64,000 nt of DNA from Magnetospirillum sulfuroxidans (GTDB taxonomy: Bacteria; Pseudomonadota; Alphaproteobacteria; Rhodospirillales; Magnetospirillaceae). The translations under genes and the position numbers were made by a program. Location: the NCBI RefSeq assembly GCF_018224925.1, contig NZ_JAGTUF010000004.1:62001-126000 (forward strand). The letters are read 5' to 3'. Of the stretch, positions 25,329-34,106 are shown piece by piece (the first letter of the stretch is position 1; every line of letters starts with the position of its first letter). The notes below the pieces were generated by a model. The model saw nothing but the letters and a program-made list of their open reading frames with translations, searched no databases and was not told the DNA's origin.

Positions 25329-25434
25329 GGCTGCGCTCCTCGTCCATTGCCCCAACTTCACCATCAACCCACCAAGATTGAGTTAACGTTTGCGGTGCTA
25401 GCATGGCCGCATCGGAGCGAAGGATAGGGACGCC

Positions 25435-27249
25435 ATGTGCGGCATCGCCGGTTTGCTGGATTACGGAAATAAACTGCCGCTTCCGCACAAGCGCGGCGCC
25501 GTTACCGCCATGACCGTCGATATGCGCCATCGCGGCCCCGATGATGGCGGAATCTGGCAATCGGATGATGGCGTCTGCACCTTGGGCCATCGCCGTCTCA
25601 GCATTCTTGATCTCAGCCCCGCCGGCCATCAGCCCATGCTGGCCCCCGATGGTCAGGCATTGACTTTCAATGGCGAGATTTACAATTACCGCCCCTTGCG
25701 CCAACAGCTCGAGGCCGAAGGCTGGCGCTTTGCCTCCGCCACCGACACCGAGGTTCTGCTGGCCGGATTGGTCCTGCACGGCCCGGCCTTCATCGACCGG
25801 CTGGACGGCATGTATGCCTTTGCCTGGTGGAATCCGATCACCCGCACCGTGCTGCTGGGCCGCGATCGGTTCGGCGAAAAGCCGCTTTACCTCTATCGCT
25901 CGGGCGGGGTGATCGCCTTTGCCTCGGAAGTCCGGGCGTTGGCCTGCCTGCCCGATTTCGACAGCCGCGTCGATGCGCAAACCCTGGCCGGCTATCTGGC
26001 TTTCCAATATTTTCCCGCCGGCAAGACCATCTATGCCGCCGCCACCACATTGGCGCCGGGGCAGGTGGCTGAAATCGGCGCCGATGGGGAGATGCGGGTG
26101 CTGGCGCAATGGCGCTTCACCACCGCGCCGCGCCAGCGTTCCAACCGGAATATCGACGACCTGGCCGACGAATTGGAAGACATCTTGATCCGCAGCGTCG
26201 CCGATCGGCTGGTCAGTGACGTGCCGGTGGGGGCGTTCTTGTCCGGCGGCGTCGATTCCTCGACCATTGTCGCCATCGCCACCAAGCGGCTGAACCGCAG
26301 CATCCGCACCTATTCCATCGGCTTTGCCGGGGCCGAGGACAGCGAGCACGCCGAGGCCGAAGCCATGGCCCGCCATCTCGGCACCGAGCACACCACCGGG
26401 ATGCTGACGCCCGAAGGCATGGGCGAACAGGCCGCGCGCATGGGCGCCATGCTGGATGAACCCAACGGCGACAGCTCGTGCATGCCCACCTGGCATCTGG
26501 CGCGACTGGCCCGCCAAGACATCACCGTCGCCCTGTCCGGTGATGGCGGCGATGAATTGTTCGGCGGCTACGGCCGCTATTTCACCACCCTGGCCGAAGC
26601 GGAACAGGCCGAACCGGGGTGGAATCCTGGCGCCGCCTATTTCGATTCCTGGCGCATCTTGTTATTCGCGCAACGGCCGATGACCGCCTTGCTGGGACTG
26701 GTGCCGCCCACCTTGGCCGAGCATGTGGCCAGCCTGAAAGCGCAATTGGACAGCGACACCCTGCCGCTGATGAACCGGATGCGTCAGGTCGACGCGGCGA
26801 CCTATATGCCCGGCGCCGTCCTGGCCAAGGTCGACCGCATGAGCATGCGCCATTCTTTGGAAGTGCGCGCGCCGCTGCTTGGCCGGGAAGTCGCCGATTT
26901 CGCCGCCACCCTTGCCGCCGACGAATGCGGTGGCAAGGATGGCGGCAAACGCGTGTTGAAAGCGGTCGCCCGTCGCTTCATCCCCGCCGACTGGATCGAC
27001 CGGCCCAAGCGCGGCTTTGGCCTGCCCATGCGCGGCTGGGCCGAACAAAGCGCCCTGGTCGATGCCGAGGCCCTGTTCGGCCACGGCGACAGCCAATTGG
27101 CGCGATGGCTGGGCGATGGCGCCATCAGCCGTTTCCTGGCGGCCCAACGCCGCCAGCCGATGATGTATCAGATCTGGGAAATGATGGTGCTGGAACATTG
27201 GCTGCGCAGCCATCCGGCGACGCCGTTCAACGCCCCAGCAGGCGTTTGA
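25435..27249 (+). CDS. asnB: Asparagine-synthase-type glutamine amidotransferase
   Basis: 604 residues. The class II glutaminase begins MCGIAGLLDY with Cys2 as nucleophile after Met removal, and HRGPDDGG and FNGEIYNY follow. The synthetase domain has the ATP pyrophosphatase motif LSGGVDSSTIVAI near residue 265 and SGDGGDELFGGYGRY near residue 366. It could make asparagine, but in surface-glycan loci the same fold (for example WbpS-type enzymes) amidates sugar carboxyl groups; the location suggests that. It overlaps the convergent glycosyltransferase at 27227 by 23 nt. Confidence 0.9.
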   Translation: MCGIAGLLDYGNKLPLPHKRGAVTAMTVDMRHRGPDDGGIWQSDDGVCTLGHRRLSILDLSPAGHQPMLAPDGQALTFNGEIYNYRPLRQQLEAEGWRFASATDTEVLLAGLVLHGPAFIDRLDGMYAFAWWNPITRTVLLGRDRFGEKPLYLYRSGGVIAFASEVRALACLPDFDSRVDAQTLAGYLAFQYFPAGKTIYAAATTLAPGQVAEIGADGEMRVLAQWRFTTAPRQRSNRNIDDLADELEDILIRSVADRLVSDVPVGAFLSGGVDSSTIVAIATKRLNRSIRTYSIGFAGAEDSEHAEAEAMARHLGTEHTTGMLTPEGMGEQAARMGAMLDEPNGDSSCMPTWHLARLARQDITVALSGDGGDELFGGYGRYFTTLAEAEQAEPGWNPGAAYFDSWRILLFAQRPMTALLGLVPPTLAEHVASLKAQLDSDTLPLMNRMRQVDAATYMPGAVLAKVDRMSMRHSLEVRAPLLGREVADFAATLAADECGGKDGGKRVLKAVARRFIPADWIDRPKRGFGLPMRGWAEQSALVDAEALFGHGDSQLARWLGDGAISRFLAAQRRQPMMYQIWEMMVLEHWLRSHPATPFNAPAGV

Positions 27250-28840
27250 ACAAGGCGACCCGTGGCCCCATCTGCGCCGCTTCCCCCCACACCGCCCGCG
27301 TCGTCTGCTCGCCGGCGGCGGCCAGGGCGTAAAGAGCGTCAGGCCGGGTCAACCACGATTCCAGGCACGCGGCCAGACGGGCGGCATCGGCATCGATCGC
27401 CACGTAATCAAGCCCATCGGTCAGGGCGAAATTAAGCTTCATGGGATCGGTGGCGAACAAAGCGGCGCCGCACATGGCCGCTTCGATACAGGTCGTCACC
27501 GGAAAGCCGTCAAAGGCCCCACGGGTGATCTGGTGCGGCCGGTTGGGGGAAACGATGGCGTCCATATCGGCGTAAAAACCCGCCAACCACGATTGTGGTT
27601 GCAGCCCGTAAAAATGGATCCGTTCGCCCAGGGCGCCGACGTCCAAAATGTCGGGGGTATAGTCGCCAAAGACATGAAAGCGGAGCTGGGGGAAGCGGTC
27701 TTTCAGCCGATGAGCGGCGGCAATGAACAGATCATAGCCCTTATCCGTTCCCGTCGGCGTATAGCGTACGCCACCGAAACAAATATCCAGCGTCATCTTA
27801 TCGATACCGAAACGACGCTTGGGCCGTCGATGGGCCATCAACAAATTTTCAACGACGATGGTCCCCGGAATCAGGGTGATGCGATCATCGGGAACGCCGA
27901 AGCGGTGGCGGATGTAATCGCGGGTCAAGCCATAGGTGACGATCACCCGCTGGAAGCGGGGCGACGCGAACACCCGCCGCAACCGATCATCGGAATACGC
28001 GTCATCAAGCCGAAATCCACCGCCGGGGTTCAAGGTAAAGGTGAAATCAATCCCCACCTGCTCGTACAACGGCCGGAACAGATCGGCGTTCATGGCGAAG
28101 ATATTGTGGGCCAGGGCGGGACGGTGAAAATCGCGCCCCTTGGCCAGACGTAACCGCGTCACCCGCGCTTGCGCCGGCGCCGCGTCCAATGCGGGCACCA
28201 ATTGACTGACTTGTCCGGCCTGCGCCGGAAACGCCGCCGACCATGCGTCCATGGCGGCGGCGAACTGGCCACGACCATAGGGTTCCAACACCTTGCGGCC
28301 GAAGGAATAGGCCCGGCAATCGGGGAAGTGACGCAGATAGGTCTGAAACTGCTGCAACAAGAAGCCATAAGTGTGGGGAAAGCGATCGCAAAACAACCCC
28401 AACCCGCCGGCGTGGTCCGCCCCATCGGTGAAAGCGGCAAAGGTGGCGCCGGCATCGATGGGGTCGCGCAACAAGCTGAACGCCACATTGGTTTCCGCCC
28501 ACGGATTATCCGGGTCCAACCGCGCCGCCCGCTGAAACGCCGCCAAGGCTTCATCGTGGCGACACGCCGCCCGCAAGGCCAAACCCAGGTGATTTTGCAA
28601 GGCCGCGCTGTGCTGACGATGCCGCGCCGCCTGCGTCAAAACCGCGACCGCGGCGCCGGCCCGCCCATCCTGACGCAGCAACGTTGCCGCCAGGATGGCA
28701 ATGTCGTCGTAATCAGGGCCAGTGGGATCGGCACAGCGCGCCGCCGCCTCGGCCCGTTCCGCCGCCAGCTCCAGACGGCATTCCGCCTGGGCCGTGCGCG
28801 CCGCCGCCGCCAAGGCGCGCCAGTCTTGTTCCGTCGTCAT
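27227..28840 (-). CDS. TPR-containing glycosyltransferase (GT-B, family 4-like)
   Basis: 537 residues. The first 130 are helical repeats with a TPR unit (LGLALRAACRHDEALAAFQR). The rest looks like a GT-B transferase: GGGFRLDDAYSDD, RRVFASPRFQRVIVTYGLTR, the domain-2 start FGGVRYTPTGTDKGYDLF, and an EX7E-like region PVTTCIEAAMCGAALFATDP. It is the last gene of the six-gene operon and overlaps WbqC by 4 nt (ATGA). Donor and acceptor are unknown. Confidence 0.75.
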   Translation of the reverse strand: MTTEQDWRALAAAARTAQAECRLELAAERAEAAARCADPTGPDYDDIAILAATLLRQDGRAGAAVAVLTQAARHRQHSAALQNHLGLALRAACRHDEALAAFQRAARLDPDNPWAETNVAFSLLRDPIDAGATFAAFTDGADHAGGLGLFCDRFPHTYGFLLQQFQTYLRHFPDCRAYSFGRKVLEPYGRGQFAAAMDAWSAAFPAQAGQVSQLVPALDAAPAQARVTRLRLAKGRDFHRPALAHNIFAMNADLFRPLYEQVGIDFTFTLNPGGGFRLDDAYSDDRLRRVFASPRFQRVIVTYGLTRDYIRHRFGVPDDRITLIPGTIVVENLLMAHRRPKRRFGIDKMTLDICFGGVRYTPTGTDKGYDLFIAAAHRLKDRFPQLRFHVFGDYTPDILDVGALGERIHFYGLQPQSWLAGFYADMDAIVSPNRPHQITRGAFDGFPVTTCIEAAMCGAALFATDPMKLNFALTDGLDYVAIDADAARLAACLESWLTRPDALYALAAAGEQTTRAVWGEAAQMGPRVALFKRLLGR

Positions 28841-29556
28841 CGACCGCCCGCCGTCGCGCTGGCCGGACGCATGGCAAGGACGCTGCGAAGATGTTCGGCG
28901 GCGTCCGGGCCAAGATTGAACAGCATGTCGATGGCCGAAACGTCACCGCGAAAATCCCCATGCAATTGGCGGTAAGGCTGATAATCGTAAAGCTTGAAGA
29001 ACAAGGCGATGCCGGCGCGGTCATAGCGTTCGGGGGTCGAGTACGCCTCGGCGCTGGGGCCGTTGACGAAAACCGTCGCCCCCAGTTTTTCCAACAGATC
29101 CAGCACCCGATCCTCGCCTTGGCCCTGGGCGGCGAAGGACCGCGCCTGCACGATCGGCGTGGCAATGGCCAATTCGTCGGCGACCCAGCGCAACAGGTTT
29201 TCGTTCAGGGCGGAAATGCTGGGATAAGATTGCGCCAGCAGGGCGAACAACGGCTCGCTGTAGCGACGGAAAAACGGCGCTTGCCGATAGGCGGCCCGGA
29301 TCTGCCCGGCAATGCGGCCGCGCCAGTCCTGATCGTCGTCAAGCGGGGTCTGGTCGATGCTCAATCGCGGCCAGGCATGGCGAACCGGCACGCTGATCCA
29401 ACTGACCCCGGCCGCCGTCTTGATTTGGTTGCGCGAACGCCAGGACTTGCTGACAAAGGCGACATCGTCGAACAAAACGAAGCGATCAACGCAGGCCATC
29501 AGGTCGAAATAACCGCGCCACGGCAGGAAGCTTGATTGCATGATGGCGATACGCAT
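28837..29556 (-). CDS. WbqC-family protein
   Basis: 239 residues. The N-terminus MRIAIMQSSFLPWRGYFDL followed by FVLFDDVAF and SRNQIK is the signature of the WbqC family, found in O-antigen, capsule and glycolipid clusters and of unsettled function, sometimes proposed to be an acyl- or aminoacyl-sugar transferase. The ATG at 29556 is at the conserved start; the upstream in-frame stretch is not coding-like. It lies 10 nt after the radical SAM gene and overlaps the next gene by 4 nt. Close to an AsnB and a DegT protein, an amide-forming role is attractive but speculative. Confidence 0.87.
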   Translation of the reverse strand: MRIAIMQSSFLPWRGYFDLMACVDRFVLFDDVAFVSKSWRSRNQIKTAAGVSWISVPVRHAWPRLSIDQTPLDDDQDWRGRIAGQIRAAYRQAPFFRRYSEPLFALLAQSYPSISALNENLLRWVADELAIATPIVQARSFAAQGQGEDRVLDLLEKLGATVFVNGPSAEAYSTPERYDRAGIALFFKLYDYQPYRQLHGDFRGDVSAIDMLFNLGPDAAEHLRSVLAMRPASATAGGR

Positions 29557-29566
29557 GGCGCCAGCC

Positions 29567-30550
29567 TCAATCACCCTGACCGCCCAAGGTCTTGCGGTCC
29601 TTGAATTCGCGCATGACGGTGGCATAGCTGCGCCCTTCGGACGGCCAGCGGATCGCCGACCAATCCGGGCACTGGGCGCAAAAGGGAAATTCCCCATAAT
29701 CATTGTCGCGATGGGCCTGCCGCAACGCCGTCATCGCCGGGCCGGTCCACACCTCCGCCACGGTCGAGGTGGCGATGTCGCCCAATTCCGCCTGATGCAG
29801 CCAATCGGCTGGACAGAAACTGAATTTTCCATCGGGCTTGATCACCAGACGTTCCCATGGATACAGGCATGGCGTCCGGGCGCCGGCCGCCGCCCACATG
29901 GTTTTGGCCATCTCGGCCATGGAGCCGGCGCAGGAATGCTGACGCCGGATCACCACGAAATCGGCCCCGGCCTGTTCCCAGAAAGTTTGAAACGCCTCGG
30001 CCTCGCCGTCATTGAGGGGCTGACGAACGAAACTGACCATGACTTTCGGCGCATGGCCCGCCTTGCCCGCCAGCTCGATCAAGCGCAAGACATTGGCGCG
30101 CGCCAGGTTCAGATCACCACCGACGCGGACCTTGGCATAGGTTTCCGGCAGATGGGCATCCAGGCTGATATCGAAGACCGCCACCCCATGATCCACCAAA
30201 ATCCGAGCCCGCCGCTCGTCCAGCAACAGGCCGTTGGTGGTCAGGTTGACCGGCAAGCCGGTCCGCTTGACCGCATAGCCCAGCAATTCGGCATGTTCGG
30301 GATGCAACAGCGGTTCGCCGTCGCCGGTGTAACGGATGAACTGACAGGACGGGATGCCGATTTCGGCGATTTCGTCGATCAGCTTGTGATGCAGCGCCAC
30401 ATCAAGATGCCGCCGCGCCTTGCCCTTGATCTTGGTCACCGCCTCATAGGGGCAATGAATACAGGCAAGATTGCAGAACTCGGTGATGTCCATGTTGATC
30501 TGCGACGGAAATTGCGCCGAAAGGTATCCATCGAATGTTCCCGGTTTCAT
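29567..30550 (-). CDS. Radical SAM protein with SPASM domain
   Basis: 327 residues from the ATG that overlaps the DegT stop (ATGA at 30550-30547). The cluster motif is CNLACIHC (Cys26, Cys30, Cys33), followed by RYTGDGEPLLHP as the SAM-binding strand. The C-terminal SPASM part has PCLYPWERLVIKPDGKFSFC, then CAQC near the end, giving auxiliary cluster ligands. The length and pattern fit small sugar- or amino-sugar-modifying SPASM dehydrogenases as well as peptide-modifying enzymes. The operon position between a sugar aminotransferase and WbqC favours a sugar substrate (inference). Confidence 0.85.
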   Translation of the reverse strand: MKPGTFDGYLSAQFPSQINMDITEFCNLACIHCPYEAVTKIKGKARRHLDVALHHKLIDEIAEIGIPSCQFIRYTGDGEPLLHPEHAELLGYAVKRTGLPVNLTTNGLLLDERRARILVDHGVAVFDISLDAHLPETYAKVRVGGDLNLARANVLRLIELAGKAGHAPKVMVSFVRQPLNDGEAEAFQTFWEQAGADFVVIRRQHSCAGSMAEMAKTMWAAAGARTPCLYPWERLVIKPDGKFSFCPADWLHQAELGDIATSTVAEVWTGPAMTALRQAHRDNDYGEFPFCAQCPDWSAIRWPSEGRSYATVMREFKDRKTLGGQGD

Positions 30551-31734
30551 GGATGACCTCCGTGTGTGGCCAAACAGGCGATCAGTTCGGACCAGCAATA
30601 GCGCGCCTCGTCCAGGGACATGGAGGCGCTGATGGGCAACGTCATGATGCGGTCCGCCAGAAAATCCGTCACCGGCAAAGCCGGTTGCGGCTGATACAGC
30701 GGCATGCCGTGCAGCGGAACATAATGGATGGAAATGCCGATCCCCTTGGCCCGCAAGGTCGAAACCAGCGTCGCCCGGTCACACGTCATGTTTTCCAGCG
30801 GCAAGCGCACGGCGAACAGATGCCGGGCGTGGCGCGCATCCCCCACCCTGGCTTGCGGCCGCAATCGCGGCCAATCGCGGGCGATGGCGTCGAGATAGCA
30901 ATCGGCGATGGCCTGACGCCGGGCGGCGAACTCGGCTTGCCGGCGCAACTGGACGCGACCGATGGCGGCTTGCAGATCGGTGTAGTTCAGCTTGTAGCCC
31001 AATTCGCTCAGGCCTTGCAGGGCGAAAGGCTGACGCGGCTGGCTGTATCGCGCCCAGGCATCCGAGGCCAAGCCGTGCTGACGCAGCGACGCCAGATGCG
31101 CGGCCACCTGCGCCGATGGGCAACAGATGGCCCCCCCTTCGCCGGTGGACAGGTTCTTGTTGGCGTAGAAACTGAAACAGGTGAGATTGCCCGAGGCCCC
31201 CACCGGCGTGCCGTCCGGGTACCGCGCCCCCAAGGCGTGGGCGGCGTCCTCGACAATGGCGACATGGGCCGGCAGGACGCGGCGCAAAGCCGCGACATCC
31301 AGGGCCAGGCCGCCGTAATGAACCACGATGACCGCCTTGGTCCGATCACTGACCTTGGCCAAAACCGAGTGCGGCGTCGCCAGCATGGTCTGCTCGTCGA
31401 CGTCACAAAACACCGGCACCGCGCCAAGGTACAAGGCGACATTGGCGGTGCTGCACCACGTCAATGACGGGCAGATCACCTCGTCACCGGCGCCGACCCC
31501 CAGGCTGACAAGGCTTAGAAACAAGGCGCCGGTGCAAGACGAAACCGAGACCACATTACCGACACCGACGGCGGCGGCCAGTTCTTGTTCGAACAAGAGG
31601 GTTTCCTGGCCCATGCCGATCCAGCCCGACCGCATCACGCGGGTGACCGCTTCGATCTCTTCGTCGGAAAAATTCGGCCGCCCGAAGGCAATGGGCAAAT
31701 TCACCCGATGATTGGTTGCTCCGCCGCCCGTCAT
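30547..31734 (-). CDS. DegT/DnrJ/EryC1/StrS-family sugar aminotransferase (second copy)
   Basis: 395 residues. It begins with the family-typical PIAFGRPNFSDEEI; SGWIGMGQET and SVSSCTGALFLSLVSLG form the PLP-phosphate region, IVEDAAHALGA supplies the Asp, and FSFYANKNLSTGEGGAIC holds the Schiff-base Lys. It has all hallmarks of a functional nucleotide-sugar aminotransferase, more complete than the copy at 23387. The start and stop are both in 4-nt overlaps (OGT-type gene upstream, SPASM gene downstream), so its product probably feeds those enzymes. Confidence 0.93.
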   Translation of the reverse strand: MTGGGATNHRVNLPIAFGRPNFSDEEIEAVTRVMRSGWIGMGQETLLFEQELAAAVGVGNVVSVSSCTGALFLSLVSLGVGAGDEVICPSLTWCSTANVALYLGAVPVFCDVDEQTMLATPHSVLAKVSDRTKAVIVVHYGGLALDVAALRRVLPAHVAIVEDAAHALGARYPDGTPVGASGNLTCFSFYANKNLSTGEGGAICCPSAQVAAHLASLRQHGLASDAWARYSQPRQPFALQGLSELGYKLNYTDLQAAIGRVQLRRQAEFAARRQAIADCYLDAIARDWPRLRPQARVGDARHARHLFAVRLPLENMTCDRATLVSTLRAKGIGISIHYVPLHGMPLYQPQPALPVTDFLADRIMTLPISASMSLDEARYCWSELIACLATHGGHP

Positions 31735-34106
31735 GCCGACACATCCCGAGACGGTGAAACATCGCGGCGCCACGCCTTGGCGGCAAGACCTTGCCAGGTC
31801 TCCTGCCCCGTCGGCGATAGCGGCGGCACCTGCACCGAAAGTGGGTCCCACCAGCAAAAGCCGACGATGTCAAACCACCATCTCTGATAAATCGATTCGA
31901 CTTCCCAAACGATGGACTTTTCCTCGGTCTTCAGCCACGAGGCCAGGGCCTGACGCGTGGGCTGGCGGATCTTCGACAGATAAACCGGATCGGCGGCCAG
32001 CGCCTTGGCTTGTTCCACATAATGCTGCGCATCGCCGGCGATGCACGTGGCCAAGCCAACCGCCCGCAAGGCCGCCGGCGTGGTCGAGGAGGCCGCCGAC
32101 ACCACATCCAGGCAAACCACCGGCACCCCCATGAACAAGGTGAACAACGAGGTTGTCGCGCCGCCATAAGGATGGGTGTCCAAAGCGATGTCGATATCGC
32201 CAATGGCCGACAAGAAGGCGGACAACGCCATCGTTTCCCGTGTTTCCAACCGCTCCGGCGCGATGCCGTGGCGCTGAAAGCGCTCGCTCAATTCGTGCCC
32301 GACCGCCACGTCATCGACGCCAAAAATCACCAGCCGGGCCGACGGGCAGGCGGCCAGGACGCGAGACCACAAAATCACGGTTTCATCGGTGATTTTCTGG
32401 ATCTTGTTGCATGAACCAAAGGTCGGATAGCCCTTGCGCATCATCGGCGCGTCCGGCCGCAACGCCACCTCTTCAGGCAAGCGAAATGGTGGACCGGGGG
32501 TATAAGACAGCTTCTCGCTGTGACAATGATCATTTTGGCCGCGCGGATTGGCGATGGTGTCGGTCATCTTGAAGTCGATCCGGGTCATCCCGGTTGTTCC
32601 GGGATAACCGATCCAACTGGCCTGAACCGGGGCGGGTTTGAAGGCGAAGATCGGCAAGCCATTGCCCGCCGTGTGTCCGGCCAGATCGATCAGAATGTCG
32701 ATTTCATCCTCGCGGATCAGCCGTGCGGCCTGTTCGGGCGACAGATGGGCGATATGACGCCACTCCCGCGCCAACGACCGCAACCGATCCGTCACCGCAT
32801 CGCTTCCCACCCCGGTATGATAGCAATAGGTGTGCACCCGCCGCGGATCATGGTGGGCCAAAATGGGCTCGATGAAACGGGCCATGATGTGATCCTTGAA
32901 ATCAGGCGAAACATAGCCCACCCGCAACAATCGGGCCGCTTCCCAATAATCCGGCTGTGGCCGGGGGGCCATGGGGTGAATATGCGCTTCCAGCCGCTGG
33001 CCAAAACGGCGATGCTCGGCAACCACGTCGGGATGCGTCAACCCGAGGTCATGCACCATGAAATACAACAGATTGCTGTACAGGGCGAAATTGTCTGGAG
33101 CCAAGGCCATGGCCCGCCGCAGGCATTCTATGCCGCCGACACTATCCCCCATGGCATTTTTCACCGCCCCCAGGTTTCCCAAGGCATCCACATGATCCGG
33201 GTCGATGGACAAGGCCCGGGCCAAGGCCGCCGCCGCCGCCGCAAGGCGTCCGCGCTTGAGTTCCAGAACCCCCAATTGGTTCCACAGACCGGCATGGTTC
33301 GGATGGGACGGCGCCACCGCCATCAGCATATCGACGGCGCTTTGCCAGCGCCCCAAGGCTTGCAAGGCGATGGCATGATTACAGGCCGTGGCGGCATCCA
33401 TCGGCAGCACCGCTTCCGCCCGCCGAAAAACCTCAAGGGATTGTTCGGCCTGGCCAAGCCGAACCAGCAAATTGCCATGGGCATTCAATACGGCCGCATT
33501 GTCGGGGGCACGGTGGCAAGCGCGCTGAAAACAGTCAAGCGCCAGGTCACACGCGCCCATGCGGTCATGGACATGGCCCATATTGGCCAAAATGTCGGCG
33601 CGTTCGGGCTGCAAACGATGGGCGGCGGACAAAGCCTCAAGCGCTTCGCTCAGACGTTCCTGAGCGGCCAACAGGTTGCCCAGATTATACCAGGCATCCA
33701 CATAGCCCGGCTGTTGGATGGTCAGCCCGCGCCAAATCTCTTCCGCCTCGGCATCGCGGCCTTGCCGCCGCAACGCCCAGCCCAGGTTATAAGACGCCTG
33801 CGCCAAGGTCGGGCGCACCGCCAAGGCTCGGCGAAAAGCTTCAGCCGCCCCGGCATCCGCGCCCAAGGCAAGCCGGCATACCCCCAGCTCGAAGCAGGCA
33901 TCGGCATTTTCGCCATCCTCGGCGACCGCCGCAGTGAAGTGAATCTCCGCCGCCTGATGACGGCCCAGATGCATTTCCACCCGGCCCAGCAAGCGACGGA
34001 GTTCAACATCCCGAGGATCGGCGGCCACCGCGTCGCGCAGGTATTCGCATGCCTCGATCAGCTGGCCGGCACGGATCAGTCGTTCGGCTTTTTGCAGAAC
34101 GGTCAT
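31731..34106 (-). CDS. TPR O-linked N-acetylglucosamine transferase-type enzyme (GT41)
   Basis: 791 residues. About ten TPR units cover residues 1-350. The catalytic GT41 domain follows: LRVGYVSPDFKDHIMARFIE with the catalytic-site His, DILIDLAGHTAGNGLPIFAF, PVQASWIGYPGTTGM, FGSCNKIQKITDE (the Lys position of the UDP site), and DIALDTHPYGGATTSLFTLF followed by MGVPVVC. These match the O-GlcNAc transferase/SPINDLY family, so transfer of a nucleotide-activated sugar to protein Ser/Thr is likely. It is second in the six-gene operon, with 4-nt overlaps on both sides. A protein acceptor such as flagellin is possible; bacterial GT41 enzymes vary in substrate. Confidence 0.9.
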   Translation of the reverse strand: MTVLQKAERLIRAGQLIEACEYLRDAVAADPRDVELRRLLGRVEMHLGRHQAAEIHFTAAVAEDGENADACFELGVCRLALGADAGAAEAFRRALAVRPTLAQASYNLGWALRRQGRDAEAEEIWRGLTIQQPGYVDAWYNLGNLLAAQERLSEALEALSAAHRLQPERADILANMGHVHDRMGACDLALDCFQRACHRAPDNAAVLNAHGNLLVRLGQAEQSLEVFRRAEAVLPMDAATACNHAIALQALGRWQSAVDMLMAVAPSHPNHAGLWNQLGVLELKRGRLAAAAAALARALSIDPDHVDALGNLGAVKNAMGDSVGGIECLRRAMALAPDNFALYSNLLYFMVHDLGLTHPDVVAEHRRFGQRLEAHIHPMAPRPQPDYWEAARLLRVGYVSPDFKDHIMARFIEPILAHHDPRRVHTYCYHTGVGSDAVTDRLRSLAREWRHIAHLSPEQAARLIREDEIDILIDLAGHTAGNGLPIFAFKPAPVQASWIGYPGTTGMTRIDFKMTDTIANPRGQNDHCHSEKLSYTPGPPFRLPEEVALRPDAPMMRKGYPTFGSCNKIQKITDETVILWSRVLAACPSARLVIFGVDDVAVGHELSERFQRHGIAPERLETRETMALSAFLSAIGDIDIALDTHPYGGATTSLFTLFMGVPVVCLDVVSAASSTTPAALRAVGLATCIAGDAQHYVEQAKALAADPVYLSKIRQPTRQALASWLKTEEKSIVWEVESIYQRWWFDIVGFCWWDPLSVQVPPLSPTGQETWQGLAAKAWRRDVSPSRDVSA

